A DNA stretch of 64,000 nt from Siccirubricoccus sp. G192 (GCF_019084075.1 NZ_JAHREN010000001.1:1213501-1277500); one strand, 5' to 3'; shown: positions 22,329 through 31,321, counted from the first letter of the stretch. Notes: generated by a model not told the origin, from the sequence alone. Made by a program: numbers and translations.

Positions 22329-23294
22329 ATGCGCCAGCCAGTTGTCACCCGTCGTGCCACGCTTGCCGGCGCCCTGCTGGCCGCGCCCGCCCTGGCGCAG
22401 GGCAGCTTCCCGGCTCACCCGATCCGCCTGCTGATCCCCTGGCCGCCCGGCGCCTCGGCAGACGTGTTCCTGCGCACCATCGCCGAACAGGCCGGCAAGC
22501 GGCTGGGCCAGCAGGTGGTGCCGGAGAACAGGCCGGGCGCCAATGCCTCGCTGGCCGCGGTGGCGATGAAGGATGCCAAGCCGGATGGCTATACCATCGG
22601 GCAGAGCCATACCGGGGTGTTCCGCGCCGCGCTGAGCAGCGAACGGCCCACCTACAACCCGCTGACCGATTTCACCTACATCATCCAGCTCAGTGGCTCG
22701 GCGCATGGTATCGTGGTGCGGGCCGACAGCCCTTGGCAGACATTGCAGCAACTCTTCGCCGATGCCCGCGCCAATCCCGGCAAGCTCACCTACGGCACCT
22801 TCGGGCCGGCCTCGGTGCAGAACATGGTGATGGTGGACATCCAGCAGCGGCAGGGGATCGAGATGACCCACGTGCCCTATCGCGGCGGCGGCGAGCTTTA
22901 TACCGGCCTGCTGAGCCGGCAGATCGACGTGGTGGCCGATGCCAGCGGTTGGGCCCAGCTTGTGCAGGATGGCCAGTTCCGCCTGCTGGCGGTCTGGAGC
23001 TCGGAGCGCATGCCGCGCTTCCCCGACGCGCCCACCCTGCAGCAGGCCGGCATCGACCTGGTGGTGAACTCGCCCTACGGCCTGGCGGGGCCGCGCGGAA
23101 TGGACCCTGCCATCGTGGGGAAACTGCACGATGCGATGAAGGAAGCGCTGTTCGACCCCGCCACGCGCGAGGTGATGGCCCGCTTCAACATGCCGCTGCT
23201 GTACCTGAACACCGCGGACTACGATGCCGCCAGCCGTCGGCAACACGACATCGAGCGCGAGAACCTGCGTCGTCTGGGCATGTTGCCGGGCTGA
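22329..23294 (+). CDS. Bug-type (TctC) periplasmic solute receptor
   Basis: A 321-residue receptor, divergent from the M20/hyuBA genes. The start at 22329 gives a signal peptide (MRQPVVTRRATLAGALLAAP, cleaved near ALAQG). Family segments are HPIRLLIPWPPGASADVFLR, GQQVVPENRPGANASLAAVA, DGYTIGQSHTG and THVPYRGGGELYTGLL. No membrane TctAB partner is near. The position suggests a ligand related to hydantoins or carbamoyl amino acids, which is inference. Confidence 0.9.
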   Translation: MRQPVVTRRATLAGALLAAPALAQGSFPAHPIRLLIPWPPGASADVFLRTIAEQAGKRLGQQVVPENRPGANASLAAVAMKDAKPDGYTIGQSHTGVFRAALSSERPTYNPLTDFTYIIQLSGSAHGIVVRADSPWQTLQQLFADARANPGKLTYGTFGPASVQNMVMVDIQQRQGIEMTHVPYRGGGELYTGLLSRQIDVVADASGWAQLVQDGQFRLLAVWSSERMPRFPDAPTLQQAGIDLVVNSPYGLAGPRGMDPAIVGKLHDAMKEALFDPATREVMARFNMPLLYLNTADYDAASRRQHDIERENLRRLGMLPG

Positions 23295-23492
23295 GGGGGC
23301 TACTCGGCATTGGTGCACCAACATGCAGCGCAATCATTCCGCGCCACAGGCACACCTCCCCGACAAATCTCACCTGCGCCTCGCAGCGGGCGGCCGCTGA
23401 CCTGTGACCTTGACCTGCCCCCGGAATCCCGGACCGGCGAAAGTGGGAAAATTCTCGGCCAGGCTCTGAAGCGCTGACTGAGGAGATGGGCC

Positions 23493-23529
23493 ATGAAGAG
23501 GTCCCAGTTCACCGACCAGCAGATCGCTG
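23493..23529 (+). pseudogene. IS3-family OrfA start, 12-codon stub
   Basis: After a GAGGAGAT ribosome-binding site, the plus strand opens MKRSQFTDQQIA, the classic start of one IS3-type OrfA group, and loses similarity immediately after. It points in the opposite direction to the OrfB remains that follow, so the two come from different elements or from a rearranged one. Confidence 0.5.
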
Positions 23530-23564
23530 TACCGCCCGCGATTGGTGAGACACCGGCCTCGAGC

Positions 23565-24262
23565 CTATGCGGCGGCGGCCGTGGTTGAAAGCTGTTCCTG
23601 GCGGACGGCGTTGGGCGGCCTGAACCCGTGCCGCTCGATCAGCCAAGTGGCATTGTAGGCTTCGCGGGATTTGAGCAGTGCCTGGCGGAGATCTTCGACG
23701 GTATCGAAGGTCTGGATCCAGAGCAGGCTCTCCTTAAGGGTGCGGGTGAAGCGCTCGGCGCAGCCGTTGCCTTCCGGCGCGCGGACGAAGGCAGGCGCGC
23801 GCTCGATACCGCGGAAGCGCAGCTCCTTCTGGAAGTCGTCGGCCATATACTGCGATGCGTGGTCGTGGCGGACGGCGAGGCCTGCCGCGATCCCCTTGGC
23901 GAAGCCGCCGAAGTGGCGGCGCCCGGCCTGGCGGATCGGCCCCAGGGCCTCGAAGCGGTTGGCGCGGAAAGCGGCGTGGCGGCCGACGCACTCGGCCGAG
24001 CAATGGTCGATGGCGACGAACACCGCGACCTGGCCCTCGCCGGTGACGGTCGTGGTCAGGTCGGTCCCCCACATGGTGTCCACCGCCTCGGGTATGATGG
24101 TGCCGTCGTGATTGCGAGGCCCGCGCGGTGAGTCGATCCGCGCCGGGCCAGCAGGTCGTGCTCGCGCATCAGCCGCAGTGCCCGGCGCCTGGAGGTGCGG
24201 ACGCCCGCGTGGCGCAGCCTGGCCAAGACCTTCCGGTGCTCCTCGCCGCAAAAGGCGACTGG
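23565..24262 (-). pseudogene. IS3-family transposase OrfB, frameshifted
   Basis: The downstream frame carries the integrase core: DTMWGTDLTTTVTGEGQVAV (first Asp), RHDHASQYMADDFQ (second Asp) and RAPEGNGCAERFTRTLKESL (Glu), ending STTAAAA at 23565. Upstream of about 24134 the family sequence is in another frame (RKVLARLRHAGVRTSRRRAL, then RLMREHDLLA), so the gene is broken. No OrfA and no start are present. The short piece 24263-24379 before the molybdoenzyme gene holds nothing I can name. Confidence 0.75.
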
Positions 24263-24379
24263 CGGCGATTGCCGCGCTGCGCACGCTGCTGAACTTCTTC
24301 TTGCAACGCGAGATCAAGACGGTGTCGTGGCACGGGGTGCGCCCCGCCAAGGTCGGGGCGCCGCACCGGCCGGTTGCCC

Positions 24380-27265
24380 TCAGCTCGGCACCACCAGTGC
24401 CTGCGGCGCCGCCTGCTGCAGCCGCGTCTCCAGCCAGCGTCGCTGACGGCCATTGCGCTCCCGCATGGCCTCAAGCTGCCGCTCGAAGGCATCGTCACGC
24501 AGCGCCATGGCGGCCTGGTGTAGGATGGTGATGGAGATGTGGCCCTCGTTCGCCAGCAGATAGAGGTCGTGCAGGTCGCGTAGCAGGTTGAAGCCGGTGG
24601 AGGTGGCATGGCGGCGCACCAGCACCCGTTCCAGCCGGCGCGGCTCGCCTTCCTGCTGCGTGCCGTAGCGGTCCTGGAAGGAGCGCAAATCCCGTGCCGC
24701 CTGCCGCGACCACTCGGCGAAGACCGTGCACTCGCGCTCGACATCCGGCACCTTCGGGTGGTTCGCCTTCACCTGGTCGAAGGCATCGGCCAGCATCTCC
24801 TCGCTGGCCAGCAGCAGGCCGAGATAGTCGGCCACATGGGCGCGCGGCGGCGCGACGGCAGACTCCACTGCCTTGAGCGCCGCCTGCGCCGCGTTGCCCA
24901 CTGCCTGCAGCACGCCCTGGTGGTTGCGCGTGGCCGCCATGTCCTCGGGCTGGACGGTGCCCGGCGCGGCGCGCTTCTCCAGCCGCACCGCCGCCAACTT
25001 GAAGTAGGGCTGCTTGCTCACCGGGTCCCAGGCGAAGATGGTCAGCTCGTTCGCTGCCCGGGCACGGTCCGGCTCGTCCCAATAGCCGTAGTGGAAGGGC
25101 ACGAAGAGGTGCCCGGCATGGATGTCGGCGATCCGCACCGGCGCCTCCAGGACGCCGCGGCGGGAGGTGAGGCGCAGCATGTCGCCGTCCTGCACGTCGA
25201 GCCGCGCCGCGTCCTCGCCCGAGATCTCCACATAGGCGTCCGGCGCCGCCGCGCGGAGCGCCTCCGCGCGGCCGGTCTTGGTGCGGGTGTGGAAGTGGTG
25301 CGCCAGGCGGCCGGTGGTCAGCAGGAAGGGGTATTCGGCGTCGGGCGCCTCCGGCAGAGGCATATGGTGGGTGGGCTTGAGGAAGGCGCGCCCGGCCGGG
25401 TTCAGCGCCCGGTATTCAGTGGCGGTGATGACGCCGCCGGTCTGCAGATCGTGCCCGTGTTCCTCACAGAACTCCGGGTCGGTCGGGAAGACGTGGTCGG
25501 TGTAGAGGCGTGGGCTGCCCTCGGGGTGCCGCTCGTTGCAGGGCCAGGGAATGCCCGAGCCACCGGTGAGCTTCGCATAACTGAGGCCGGTATAGTCGCA
25601 GGGCCGGCCGCGGGTGCACTCCTTCCAGGCCTCGAAGCATTCCTCCGGCGTTTGCCACTTGACCAGCGGCGCGCCGTCCTTGTCGCGGAACTCCATGCGG
25701 CGGGCATAGTCGAGGAAGATGTCGAAATCCGCCCGCGCCTCGCCCGGTGGCTCCACCGCCTTCAGGCTGAGATGCACGGTGCGGTCCACATTGGTGAAGG
25801 TGCCGGTCTTCTCGCCCCAGATCGCCGTCGGCAGCACCAGGTCGGCCAGCCGCGCCGTCTCGGTCATGAAGGCGTCCTGCACCACCACGAAGAGGTCCGG
25901 GCGTTCCAGGATGGCGCGGATGCGCCCGAGCGCCGGAAGCGAGACGGCCGGGTTGGTCGCCTGGCTCCACAGCATGCGGAGCGAGCCGGTTTCCGCATGA
26001 TGGAAGATCTCCATCGCATGGGTCGGCGGCGCCCAGTGCGGGATGGTGTGCAGCTCGACATTCCATAGCCGCGCCAGCTCGGCGACATGCGTCGGGTTGT
26101 CCCAGTTGCGGAAGCCGGGCAGGTCACCGTCGGCGCCGCATTCGCGTGTGTTCTGTGACGTCGGCTGCCCGTTCATCTGCAGGATGCCGCAACCGGGCCG
26201 GCCGATCAGGCCGCGGACCAGGTTGATGTTGTTCACCTGGCAGGCCGCTGCCGTGGCCTGGTGGCTCTGGTACACTCCCTGCAGGCAAGTGGAGAGCAGG
26301 GTCGGCGCCGCCCCGATGACCCGCGCCGCCTGCCGCAGCGCCGCCGCCGGCACGCCGGTGATCGCCTCGACCCGCTCCGGCGGGTAGTCGGCGACGGTGG
26401 CCGCCAGCCGATCGAAGCCGAGGGTATGCCGCGCCAGGAATTCCCGGTCCATGTGGCCGCCGGCGATCAGCAGGTGCAGCAGGCCGTTCAGCAGCGCGAC
26501 ATTGGTGCCGACGCGCGGGGCGAGCCAGACATCGGCCTCGGCGGCCACCACCGTGCGGCGTGGGTCCACCACCACCAGCTTCGGCGGGTTCGGCCCGCGC
26601 CGGCGATCCAGCACGCGGCTCCAGAGCACCGTATCGGTCGCCGCCATGTTGTGGCCGACCATCAGGATGCAGTCGGTCACGTCGATGTCGTAGTAGCTGC
26701 CCGGCTGGCCGTCCGCGCCGAAGGTCTCCTTCAGCGCCGCCGCGGCGGTGGCGGTGCAGAGCCGGGTATTGCCGTCCATGTGCGAGGTGCCGAGGCCCGC
26801 CTTCCCGATGACAGCGAGGGTGTAATACTCCTCCAGCATCAGTTGGCCCGAGGTGTAGAAGCCGATGGCGCCGCTGGTGTAGCGGTCTCGGATCTCCTTC
26901 GAGCGGCGGACCAGCAGCTCCATCGCCTCGTCCCAACCGGCCTCGCGCATCCGCCCGCCCTCGCGGATCAGCGGGCGGGTCAGCCGGTCCGGGCTATGGT
27001 TGGCTTCCCAGCCATGCAGGCCCTTGGGGCCGAGACGGCCGCGGTTGGTGGCGTCCACCGCCCGGCCGCGCACCCCGACGATGCGGCCGTCTGTCACCCC
27101 GATGTCCAGCCCGCAGCCATTGGAGCAAAGTACGCAGGCCGACTGCACCCAGCGCTCCGGTTCCGCCTGCGTGCGCTCATCCACCCGTACCGGCCATTGG
27201 CCTTCACCGTGATAGGGCGTACGCGGACCCCAAATGTCGGTGATGCTGTCGCGGGAGACGCCCAT
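24380..27265 (-). CDS. Nitrate-reductase-like molybdopterin oxidoreductase with C-terminal helical domain
   Basis: A 961-residue cytoplasmic protein without a Tat signal. The iron-sulfur region has Cys44, Cys47 and Cys51 (CVLCSNGCG), but the expected fourth Cys is Gly79 (NRGRLGPKGLHGWEAN). The molybdenum Cys is probably Cys170 (NTRLCTATAAAAL). Further segments (LVLPTAIWGEKTGTFTNVDR, and FAWDPVSKQPYFKLAAVRLE near residues 750-780) match assimilatory NasA/NarB-type enzymes. From about residue 810 an extra 150-residue region of four long helices rich in Glu and His follows, resembling ferritin-like or hemerythrin-like bundles. No reductase partner gene is adjacent. Nitrate or formate could be the substrate. 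Confidence 0.75.
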   Translation of the reverse strand: MGVSRDSITDIWGPRTPYHGEGQWPVRVDERTQAEPERWVQSACVLCSNGCGLDIGVTDGRIVGVRGRAVDATNRGRLGPKGLHGWEANHSPDRLTRPLIREGGRMREAGWDEAMELLVRRSKEIRDRYTSGAIGFYTSGQLMLEEYYTLAVIGKAGLGTSHMDGNTRLCTATAAAALKETFGADGQPGSYYDIDVTDCILMVGHNMAATDTVLWSRVLDRRRGPNPPKLVVVDPRRTVVAAEADVWLAPRVGTNVALLNGLLHLLIAGGHMDREFLARHTLGFDRLAATVADYPPERVEAITGVPAAALRQAARVIGAAPTLLSTCLQGVYQSHQATAAACQVNNINLVRGLIGRPGCGILQMNGQPTSQNTRECGADGDLPGFRNWDNPTHVAELARLWNVELHTIPHWAPPTHAMEIFHHAETGSLRMLWSQATNPAVSLPALGRIRAILERPDLFVVVQDAFMTETARLADLVLPTAIWGEKTGTFTNVDRTVHLSLKAVEPPGEARADFDIFLDYARRMEFRDKDGAPLVKWQTPEECFEAWKECTRGRPCDYTGLSYAKLTGGSGIPWPCNERHPEGSPRLYTDHVFPTDPEFCEEHGHDLQTGGVITATEYRALNPAGRAFLKPTHHMPLPEAPDAEYPFLLTTGRLAHHFHTRTKTGRAEALRAAAPDAYVEISGEDAARLDVQDGDMLRLTSRRGVLEAPVRIADIHAGHLFVPFHYGYWDEPDRARAANELTIFAWDPVSKQPYFKLAAVRLEKRAAPGTVQPEDMAATRNHQGVLQAVGNAAQAALKAVESAVAPPRAHVADYLGLLLASEEMLADAFDQVKANHPKVPDVERECTVFAEWSRQAARDLRSFQDRYGTQQEGEPRRLERVLVRRHATSTGFNLLRDLHDLYLLANEGHISITILHQAAMALRDDAFERQLEAMRERNGRQRRWLETRLQQAAPQALVVPS

Positions 27266-27621
27266 GCCGCCGGCTCCTTTGCCCTGGTGCAGGCCGGCGG
27301 TCCCCGCGCCCGCAGGTGGTCGAAACGGGGGGCAGCAGGGGATTGTTCCAGCGGCCGGACCAGGCAGCGTTCAGAAAACCGCGAACCGCGGCACGGCAGC
27401 GCCGCCCGCCCCCATGGCGGGGAGCGCGAAAGCTGCGGCTGCACATAAGGGGGGGCCGATGGGGCCAATGCTGCTTCGCGCCCGCGTCGATCATCGAAGG
27501 CGCACGGGGTCTGCCCACGACCTGACGTTCGTCTATGGTCCGGTTTGACCGCCAATTGTAGCCAGATCAGCCACAGCCGGGTTTCCTCTGGCCCCGTGGC
27601 CCTGACGAACCACCGGAAACA
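27266..27621. other. Non-coding gap between molybdoenzyme and marR
   Basis: About 355 bases without a gene I can support. Short G runs occur around 27450, but no clear promoter, hairpin or RNA gene was recognised. It must contain the promoter of the leftward molybdoenzyme gene and the end of marR. Confidence 0.5.
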
Positions 27622-28062
27622 TCAGGCAAGCGCCAGCAGTGACGCCCTGAGTTCTTCCATGTTGAACCGCGGCATTGCGGCCTCGATATCGGCGTGAGCC
27701 CGCCTCCAGATCGGGAGGGCGCTTAACAGGACAGCATGTCCGGCCTCAGTCAGTCGCAACCGGCGGCTACGCCGGTCCTTCGGGGCCGATTCCACGCCGA
27801 TCAGGCCACGCTTTTCGAGTGGCTTCACCGCAGCGGTTAGGGTGGTGCGGTCCATGGCGAGCAGTCGCGCCACCGGCGCCATGCTGGGCGGCTCCGGCTG
27901 GTTCAGCGCCATCAGCAACGAGAATTGCTGGTTGGTCAGCCCGACCGGCCGCAGCGCCTCGTCGAAGCGTCGCGCCAGGGCCCGCGCGGCCCGCTGCGCG
28001 TGCAGGCACAGACAGCAGTCACGCACCTCCAGTGTGGTTTCGAAGGGAACCGCCTTTGACAT
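27622..28062 (-). CDS. MarR-family transcriptional regulator
   Basis: A 146-residue winged-helix protein: an N-terminal dimerisation helix with CCLCLHAQRAARALARRFDE, the recognition part PVARLLAMDRTTLTAAVKPL, and the wing PKDRRSRRLRLTEAG. Three Cys close together near the N-terminus (DCCLCLH) could make it redox-sensitive. It is divergent from a glutathione S-transferase gene, with 101 bases between them that hold a perfect 12-base palindrome. This is the common layout of a MarR repressor of a detoxification operon. Confidence 0.88.
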   Translation of the reverse strand: MSKAVPFETTLEVRDCCLCLHAQRAARALARRFDEALRPVGLTNQQFSLLMALNQPEPPSMAPVARLLAMDRTTLTAAVKPLEKRGLIGVESAPKDRRSRRLRLTEAGHAVLLSALPIWRRAHADIEAAMPRFNMEELRASLLALA

Positions 28063-28073
28063 GCTTCGTATAT

Positions 28074-28085
28074 GTTGATATCAAC
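28074..28085. promoter_or_regulatory. Candidate MarR operator (palindrome)
   Basis: GTTGATATCAAC is a perfect 12-base inverted repeat 12 bases upstream of the marR start codon, in the region shared with the divergent GST gene. MarR proteins bind such palindromes and often repress themselves and the divergent operon. The site is seen directly; the binding is inference. Confidence 0.5.
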
Positions 28086-28163
28086 CTTCCAAGTCAAGGA
28101 CAGCTCCGACCCGACGCGGGCCGGCGTGACCAATGCCTTTGACGAACCGGGAAGGATGCTTTG

Positions 28164-28817
28164 ATGACCGCTTTGCCGCGTCTCACCACCTTCGCCTGGG
28201 TGCCCGCATTCGCCCGCGGATTCGTGCGCGACCTCCGCCCGCGCTGGGCCTTCGAGGAGGTCGGCCAACCCTACGAGGTTGACCTGATCCGCGACGCCAA
28301 GACGGCCGAGCACCGCCGCTTCCAGCCTTTCGGACAGGTGCCGCACTACCGGGACGAGGAAATCGAGATATTCGAGTCCGGCGCGATCGTGCTGCGCATC
28401 GCCGACCGCGCGGGACAACTGATCCCGAGCGACCCGCGCGAGCGGCTAAAGGCGATCCAGTGGCTGATCGCCGCCCTGAACACGGTGGAACCTGCGGTGA
28501 TGGAATTCGCCATCAACGAGGTATTCGAGGCTGACCGTTCTTGGTCGGCCGAACGCCGGCCGTTGGTGATCGGCTACATCGAAACCCGGCTGCGCGACCT
28601 CCAGGTCCATCTCGGCGACCGTTCCTGGCTGGAAGGAAACACCTTCACCGTCGGCGACCTCATGATGGTGTCGGTGCTCGGTGGGCTGCGCGGTACCGGC
28701 ATCCTGGAACGCTTCCCCGGCCTCGCCGCCTATGTCGCGCGCGGCGAAGCACGGCCCGCCCACCGCAAGGCCATGGCCGACCATCTCGCCGTGTTCGAGC
28801 AGACCGTCGCCGCTTGA
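28164..28817 (+). CDS. Glutathione S-transferase family protein
   Basis: A 217-residue protein from the ATG at 28164, preceded by GAAGGA. The thioredoxin-like N-terminal domain shows PRWAFEEVGQPYEVDLI, QPFGQVPHYRDEE and the glutathione-binding FESGAIVLRIADR. The C-terminal helical domain includes SWLEGNTFTVGDLMMVSVLG and ends with a RPAHRKAMADHLAVF tail. It is divergent from marR and followed 47 bases later by a VOC gene. A decayed paralogue lies at 30669. Probably a detoxifying enzyme under MarR control. Confidence 0.88.
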   Translation: MTALPRLTTFAWVPAFARGFVRDLRPRWAFEEVGQPYEVDLIRDAKTAEHRRFQPFGQVPHYRDEEIEIFESGAIVLRIADRAGQLIPSDPRERLKAIQWLIAALNTVEPAVMEFAINEVFEADRSWSAERRPLVIGYIETRLRDLQVHLGDRSWLEGNTFTVGDLMMVSVLGGLRGTGILERFPGLAAYVARGEARPAHRKAMADHLAVFEQTVAA

Positions 28818-28864
28818 CGGCGGCACCGAACGCAGACCCATCCACGGACCAAGGAGAGAACACG

Positions 28865-29644
28865 GTGTCGAACCCGCATGGCACGCCAATCTGGTACGAG
28901 TACCTCGCCCAGGATGTCGACCGGGCAGGGGCCTTCTACGCCGAGGTGGCCGGCTGGCAGGTGAAGAGCAGCGGCATGCCGGGGATTGACTATCGCATCC
29001 TCTCGACATCGGGTGGCGCCGCGGTCGGCGGCCTGATGACGCTCCCGCAAGGGGCCCCGATGCGGCCCGGCTGGTTCGGCTATTTCGGCGTGGACACCAC
29101 GGTATCCGCCGTGCAGGCGGCAGGCGGCCAGGTCCACATGCCGCCGACCACGCTGGAAGGCGTCGGACGAATGGCCATGGTCAGCGACCCGCAGGGCGCG
29201 CCCTTCTATGTCATGCGCGGGACCAGCGAGGCGCCGTCGACCAGCTTCCAGGGGCCCACCGACGCGTCACCGGGCCATGTGGTGTGGAACGAGCTCATCG
29301 CCATCGACCAGGACGCGGCGATGCGCTTCTACGGCCCGCTCTTCGGCTGGCGGTATGAGGGCGCGATGCCGATGGGCCCGCTCGGCGACTACAAGTTTCT
29401 CCATGCCGGGCCGGCCTGCCTGGGCGCCACCATGAACGTGCCGCCCGGCGAAACCCCTGGATGGCGCTTCTATGTCCTTGTTCCCGAGGTCGACGGCGTC
29501 ATCGGGCGCCTCACCGGCGCTGGCGGACGGGTGCTGCACGGACCCAACCAGATCCCCGGCGGCGATTATGCCGTGGTTGCGGAGGATCCCTTCGGCGCCC
29601 GCTTCGGCTTCGTCGGCCCACGACGCGGAGGGGCGGAGGCATGA
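28865..29644 (+). CDS. Two-domain VOC (glyoxalase/bleomycin-resistance fold) protein
   Basis: A 259-residue protein from the GTG at 28865 with two repeats of the VOC fold. The first repeat has PIWYEYLAQDVDRAGAFYAE and PGWFGYFGVDTTVSAVQAAG; the second has VVWNELIAIDQDAAMRFYGP and GDYAVVAEDPFGARFGFVGP. This is the layout of the CFP30-like, YafM-type hydroxylase/glyoxalase relatives of unknown substrate. The start context GGAGAGAACACG is weak but places the Met-equivalent directly before the conserved SNPHGTP. It follows the GST in the same direction. Confidence 0.82.
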   Translation: MSNPHGTPIWYEYLAQDVDRAGAFYAEVAGWQVKSSGMPGIDYRILSTSGGAAVGGLMTLPQGAPMRPGWFGYFGVDTTVSAVQAAGGQVHMPPTTLEGVGRMAMVSDPQGAPFYVMRGTSEAPSTSFQGPTDASPGHVVWNELIAIDQDAAMRFYGPLFGWRYEGAMPMGPLGDYKFLHAGPACLGATMNVPPGETPGWRFYVLVPEVDGVIGRLTGAGGRVLHGPNQIPGGDYAVVAEDPFGARFGFVGPRRGGAEA

Positions 29645-29893
29645 CCCGCCTTATCCCCGGCCTCTGAAATGGCGGCGCGGCCAAAAAGGCGGTGCGCTTC
29701 TATGCGGCAACCTTCCCGAACTCCTCGGTCGCGGTCGTCCGGCGCATCTTCCGACTACCCGGCTAATCGGAAAGGCGCCGGACTCGCCGTCGAATTCACC
29801 TTCCTCGGCGCGCAGTTCCTCGCCCTTATTGGCGGTCCACGCTTTGCCTGCACGGAAACGGTGTCGCTCAGGGTGCATGCCACTGAACCGGCG
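29641..29893 (+). pseudogene. PhnB-like VOC protein, decayed
   Basis: An ATG overlapping the previous stop (ATGA at 29641) opens MTRLIPGL, then a TGA stands where the family has Trp (normally IPCLWF). The frame goes on with KAVRFYAATFPNSSVAVV. Similarity then moves to the +1 frame: SDYPANRKGAGLAVEFTFLG and FLALIGGPRFACTETVSLRV. That is the N-terminal two-thirds of PhnB-like/UbiE-associated VOC proteins. The rest, to 30154, contains no gene. It used to be the third gene of the marR-controlled set. Confidence 0.7.
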
Positions 29894-30154
29894 GAGACGG
29901 ACCGCTACAGAACGGCGACAGCGAGGGCCGATGCATCTGGCGCAAGGACCGGTGAGAGCTTTCCTGGCCGATTGTACCGCGCCAGCTCACCCAGGTCCTC
30001 ACGGACCCAACCCGGCTGCGAAGAAGCGTAGGTTCGAAGGCTGGGCCCGAGATCACAGCCGATAGTGTCTATCACTTTATCTGGTATCTGAAGCTATTGT
30101 TCGAACCGTAGAAAAACGACATCCATAAGTAAACCATATCAAAAGGATAAAATC

Positions 30155-30598
30155 ATGCCAGGTACTGTTCGTCTGCACCGTGTCATTGCCGCCAAGCCCG
30201 AGAAACTCTATCGGGCATTTCTTGAACCTGACGCGGTGGCGAGCTGGCTTCCCCCGTTCGGTTTTCTCTGCACCGTCCACGAGTTGGAAGCGAAGGTGGG
30301 TGGCACTCACAGAATGTCATTCCGCAACTTCACCACGGGCGGCAGCCATTCCTTTGGCGGCACTTATCAAGAACTCGTTCCGGGCGAGCGCCTTGTCTAC
30401 ACGGACAAGTTCGACGACCCCAATTTGCCGGGCGAAATGAAGGTCACGGTAACTTTGAAGGCCGTCTCCGTCGGCACGGAAGTGAACATCGAGCAAAAGG
30501 GTATTCCCGACGTGATCCCTCCCGAAGCCTGCTATCTCGGATGGCAGGATTCATTGCACAAACTGGAAAAGCTCGTGGTGCCTGAAATCAACCAGTAA
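30155..30598 (+). CDS. SRPBCC/AHSA1-family protein
   Basis: A 147-residue protein with the START-like fold pattern: RLHRVIAAKPEKLYRAFLEP, ASWLPPFGFLCTVHELEAKV, GGTYQELVPGERLVYTDKFD and the C-terminal helix GWQDSLHKLEKLVVPEI. Such proteins bind hydrophobic ligands; many accompany ArsR or MarR regulators. AGGATAAAATC precedes the ATG. The gene and the roughly 95 bases before it are visibly richer in A+T than the surroundings, suggesting a different origin. Confidence 0.85.
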   Translation: MPGTVRLHRVIAAKPEKLYRAFLEPDAVASWLPPFGFLCTVHELEAKVGGTHRMSFRNFTTGGSHSFGGTYQELVPGERLVYTDKFDDPNLPGEMKVTVTLKAVSVGTEVNIEQKGIPDVIPPEACYLGWQDSLHKLEKLVVPEINQ

Positions 30599-30668
30599 AG
30601 TGTAGGAAATTCTTCGGAATCAACTTTGTGACCTGCGATGACGCCGCGCAACCACCCGGAGTCTTCCG

Positions 30669-31321
30669 ATGATCCCCACCATCACCGTCTTTGAACGGCC
30701 GCCTGATGGCGGCAAGGGTCTGGCGCGTGACATGCGTATTCGCTGGGCGTTCGAAGAAGTGGGCCGGCCTTACGACACTTGCCTCCTTTCCTTCGGTGAG
30801 ATGAAGGAACCCGCGCATCTCACGCTTCATTCTTTCGGGCAGATCCCGACCTATGAAGAGGGTGATCTTGCCCCTTTCGAGTCTGGGGCGATCGTGCCCC
30901 ATATCGCGGAGCGCCATGCCGGAATTCTACCAGACGGTGCGAATGCCCGCGCGCGCCATCACATGGATGTTCGCCGCGTTCAACACGATGGAGCTGCCGA
31001 TCTTTGATCGAGAAATGGCCGCCTATTTGGAATGCGACGAGACCTGGTACGAGCAGCGCCTTCGTGGTGTGGAAGGTCGCGTCCGTGTCCGGCTAGGTGA
31101 ACTTTCCGATCGTTTTGGCGATGCCGACTGGCTCGATTGCGCGTTCAGCGCCGGTGACCTCATGATGAATGAGGTGCTGCTGCAGGTTGCAGGAGGCAGC
31201 TATGCTGGACGAATACCTCAACCTCTCCGGCTACGTCGCTCGCGGCAAAGCGCGGCCCGCCTTCAAGCGTGCTTTCGACGCTCAATTGGCGGTTTTCACC
31301 GGCAAGACTCTGGCCGGTTGA
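30669..31321 (+). pseudogene. Second glutathione S-transferase, two frameshifts
   Basis: Frame one starts MIPTITVFERPPDGGKGLAR and carries RIRWAFEEVGRPYDTCLLSF and FGQIPTYEEGDLAPFESGAI. In a CGCGCGC repeat near 30950 it shifts to a frame with RAITWMFAAFNTMELPIFDR and DLMMNEVLLQVAGG. Near 31200 it shifts again to MLDEYLNLSGYVARGKARPA, ending at the TGA at 31319-31321. Put together it is a normal GST of about 215 residues, clearly a paralogue of the one at 28164. It cannot make a functional product as read. Confidence 0.82.

Noticed and set aside
26100..26200. Possible split of the large molybdoenzyme into two genes
   Set aside because: The frame is continuous over 961 residues with expected motifs on both sides, and no internal stop or shift is present.
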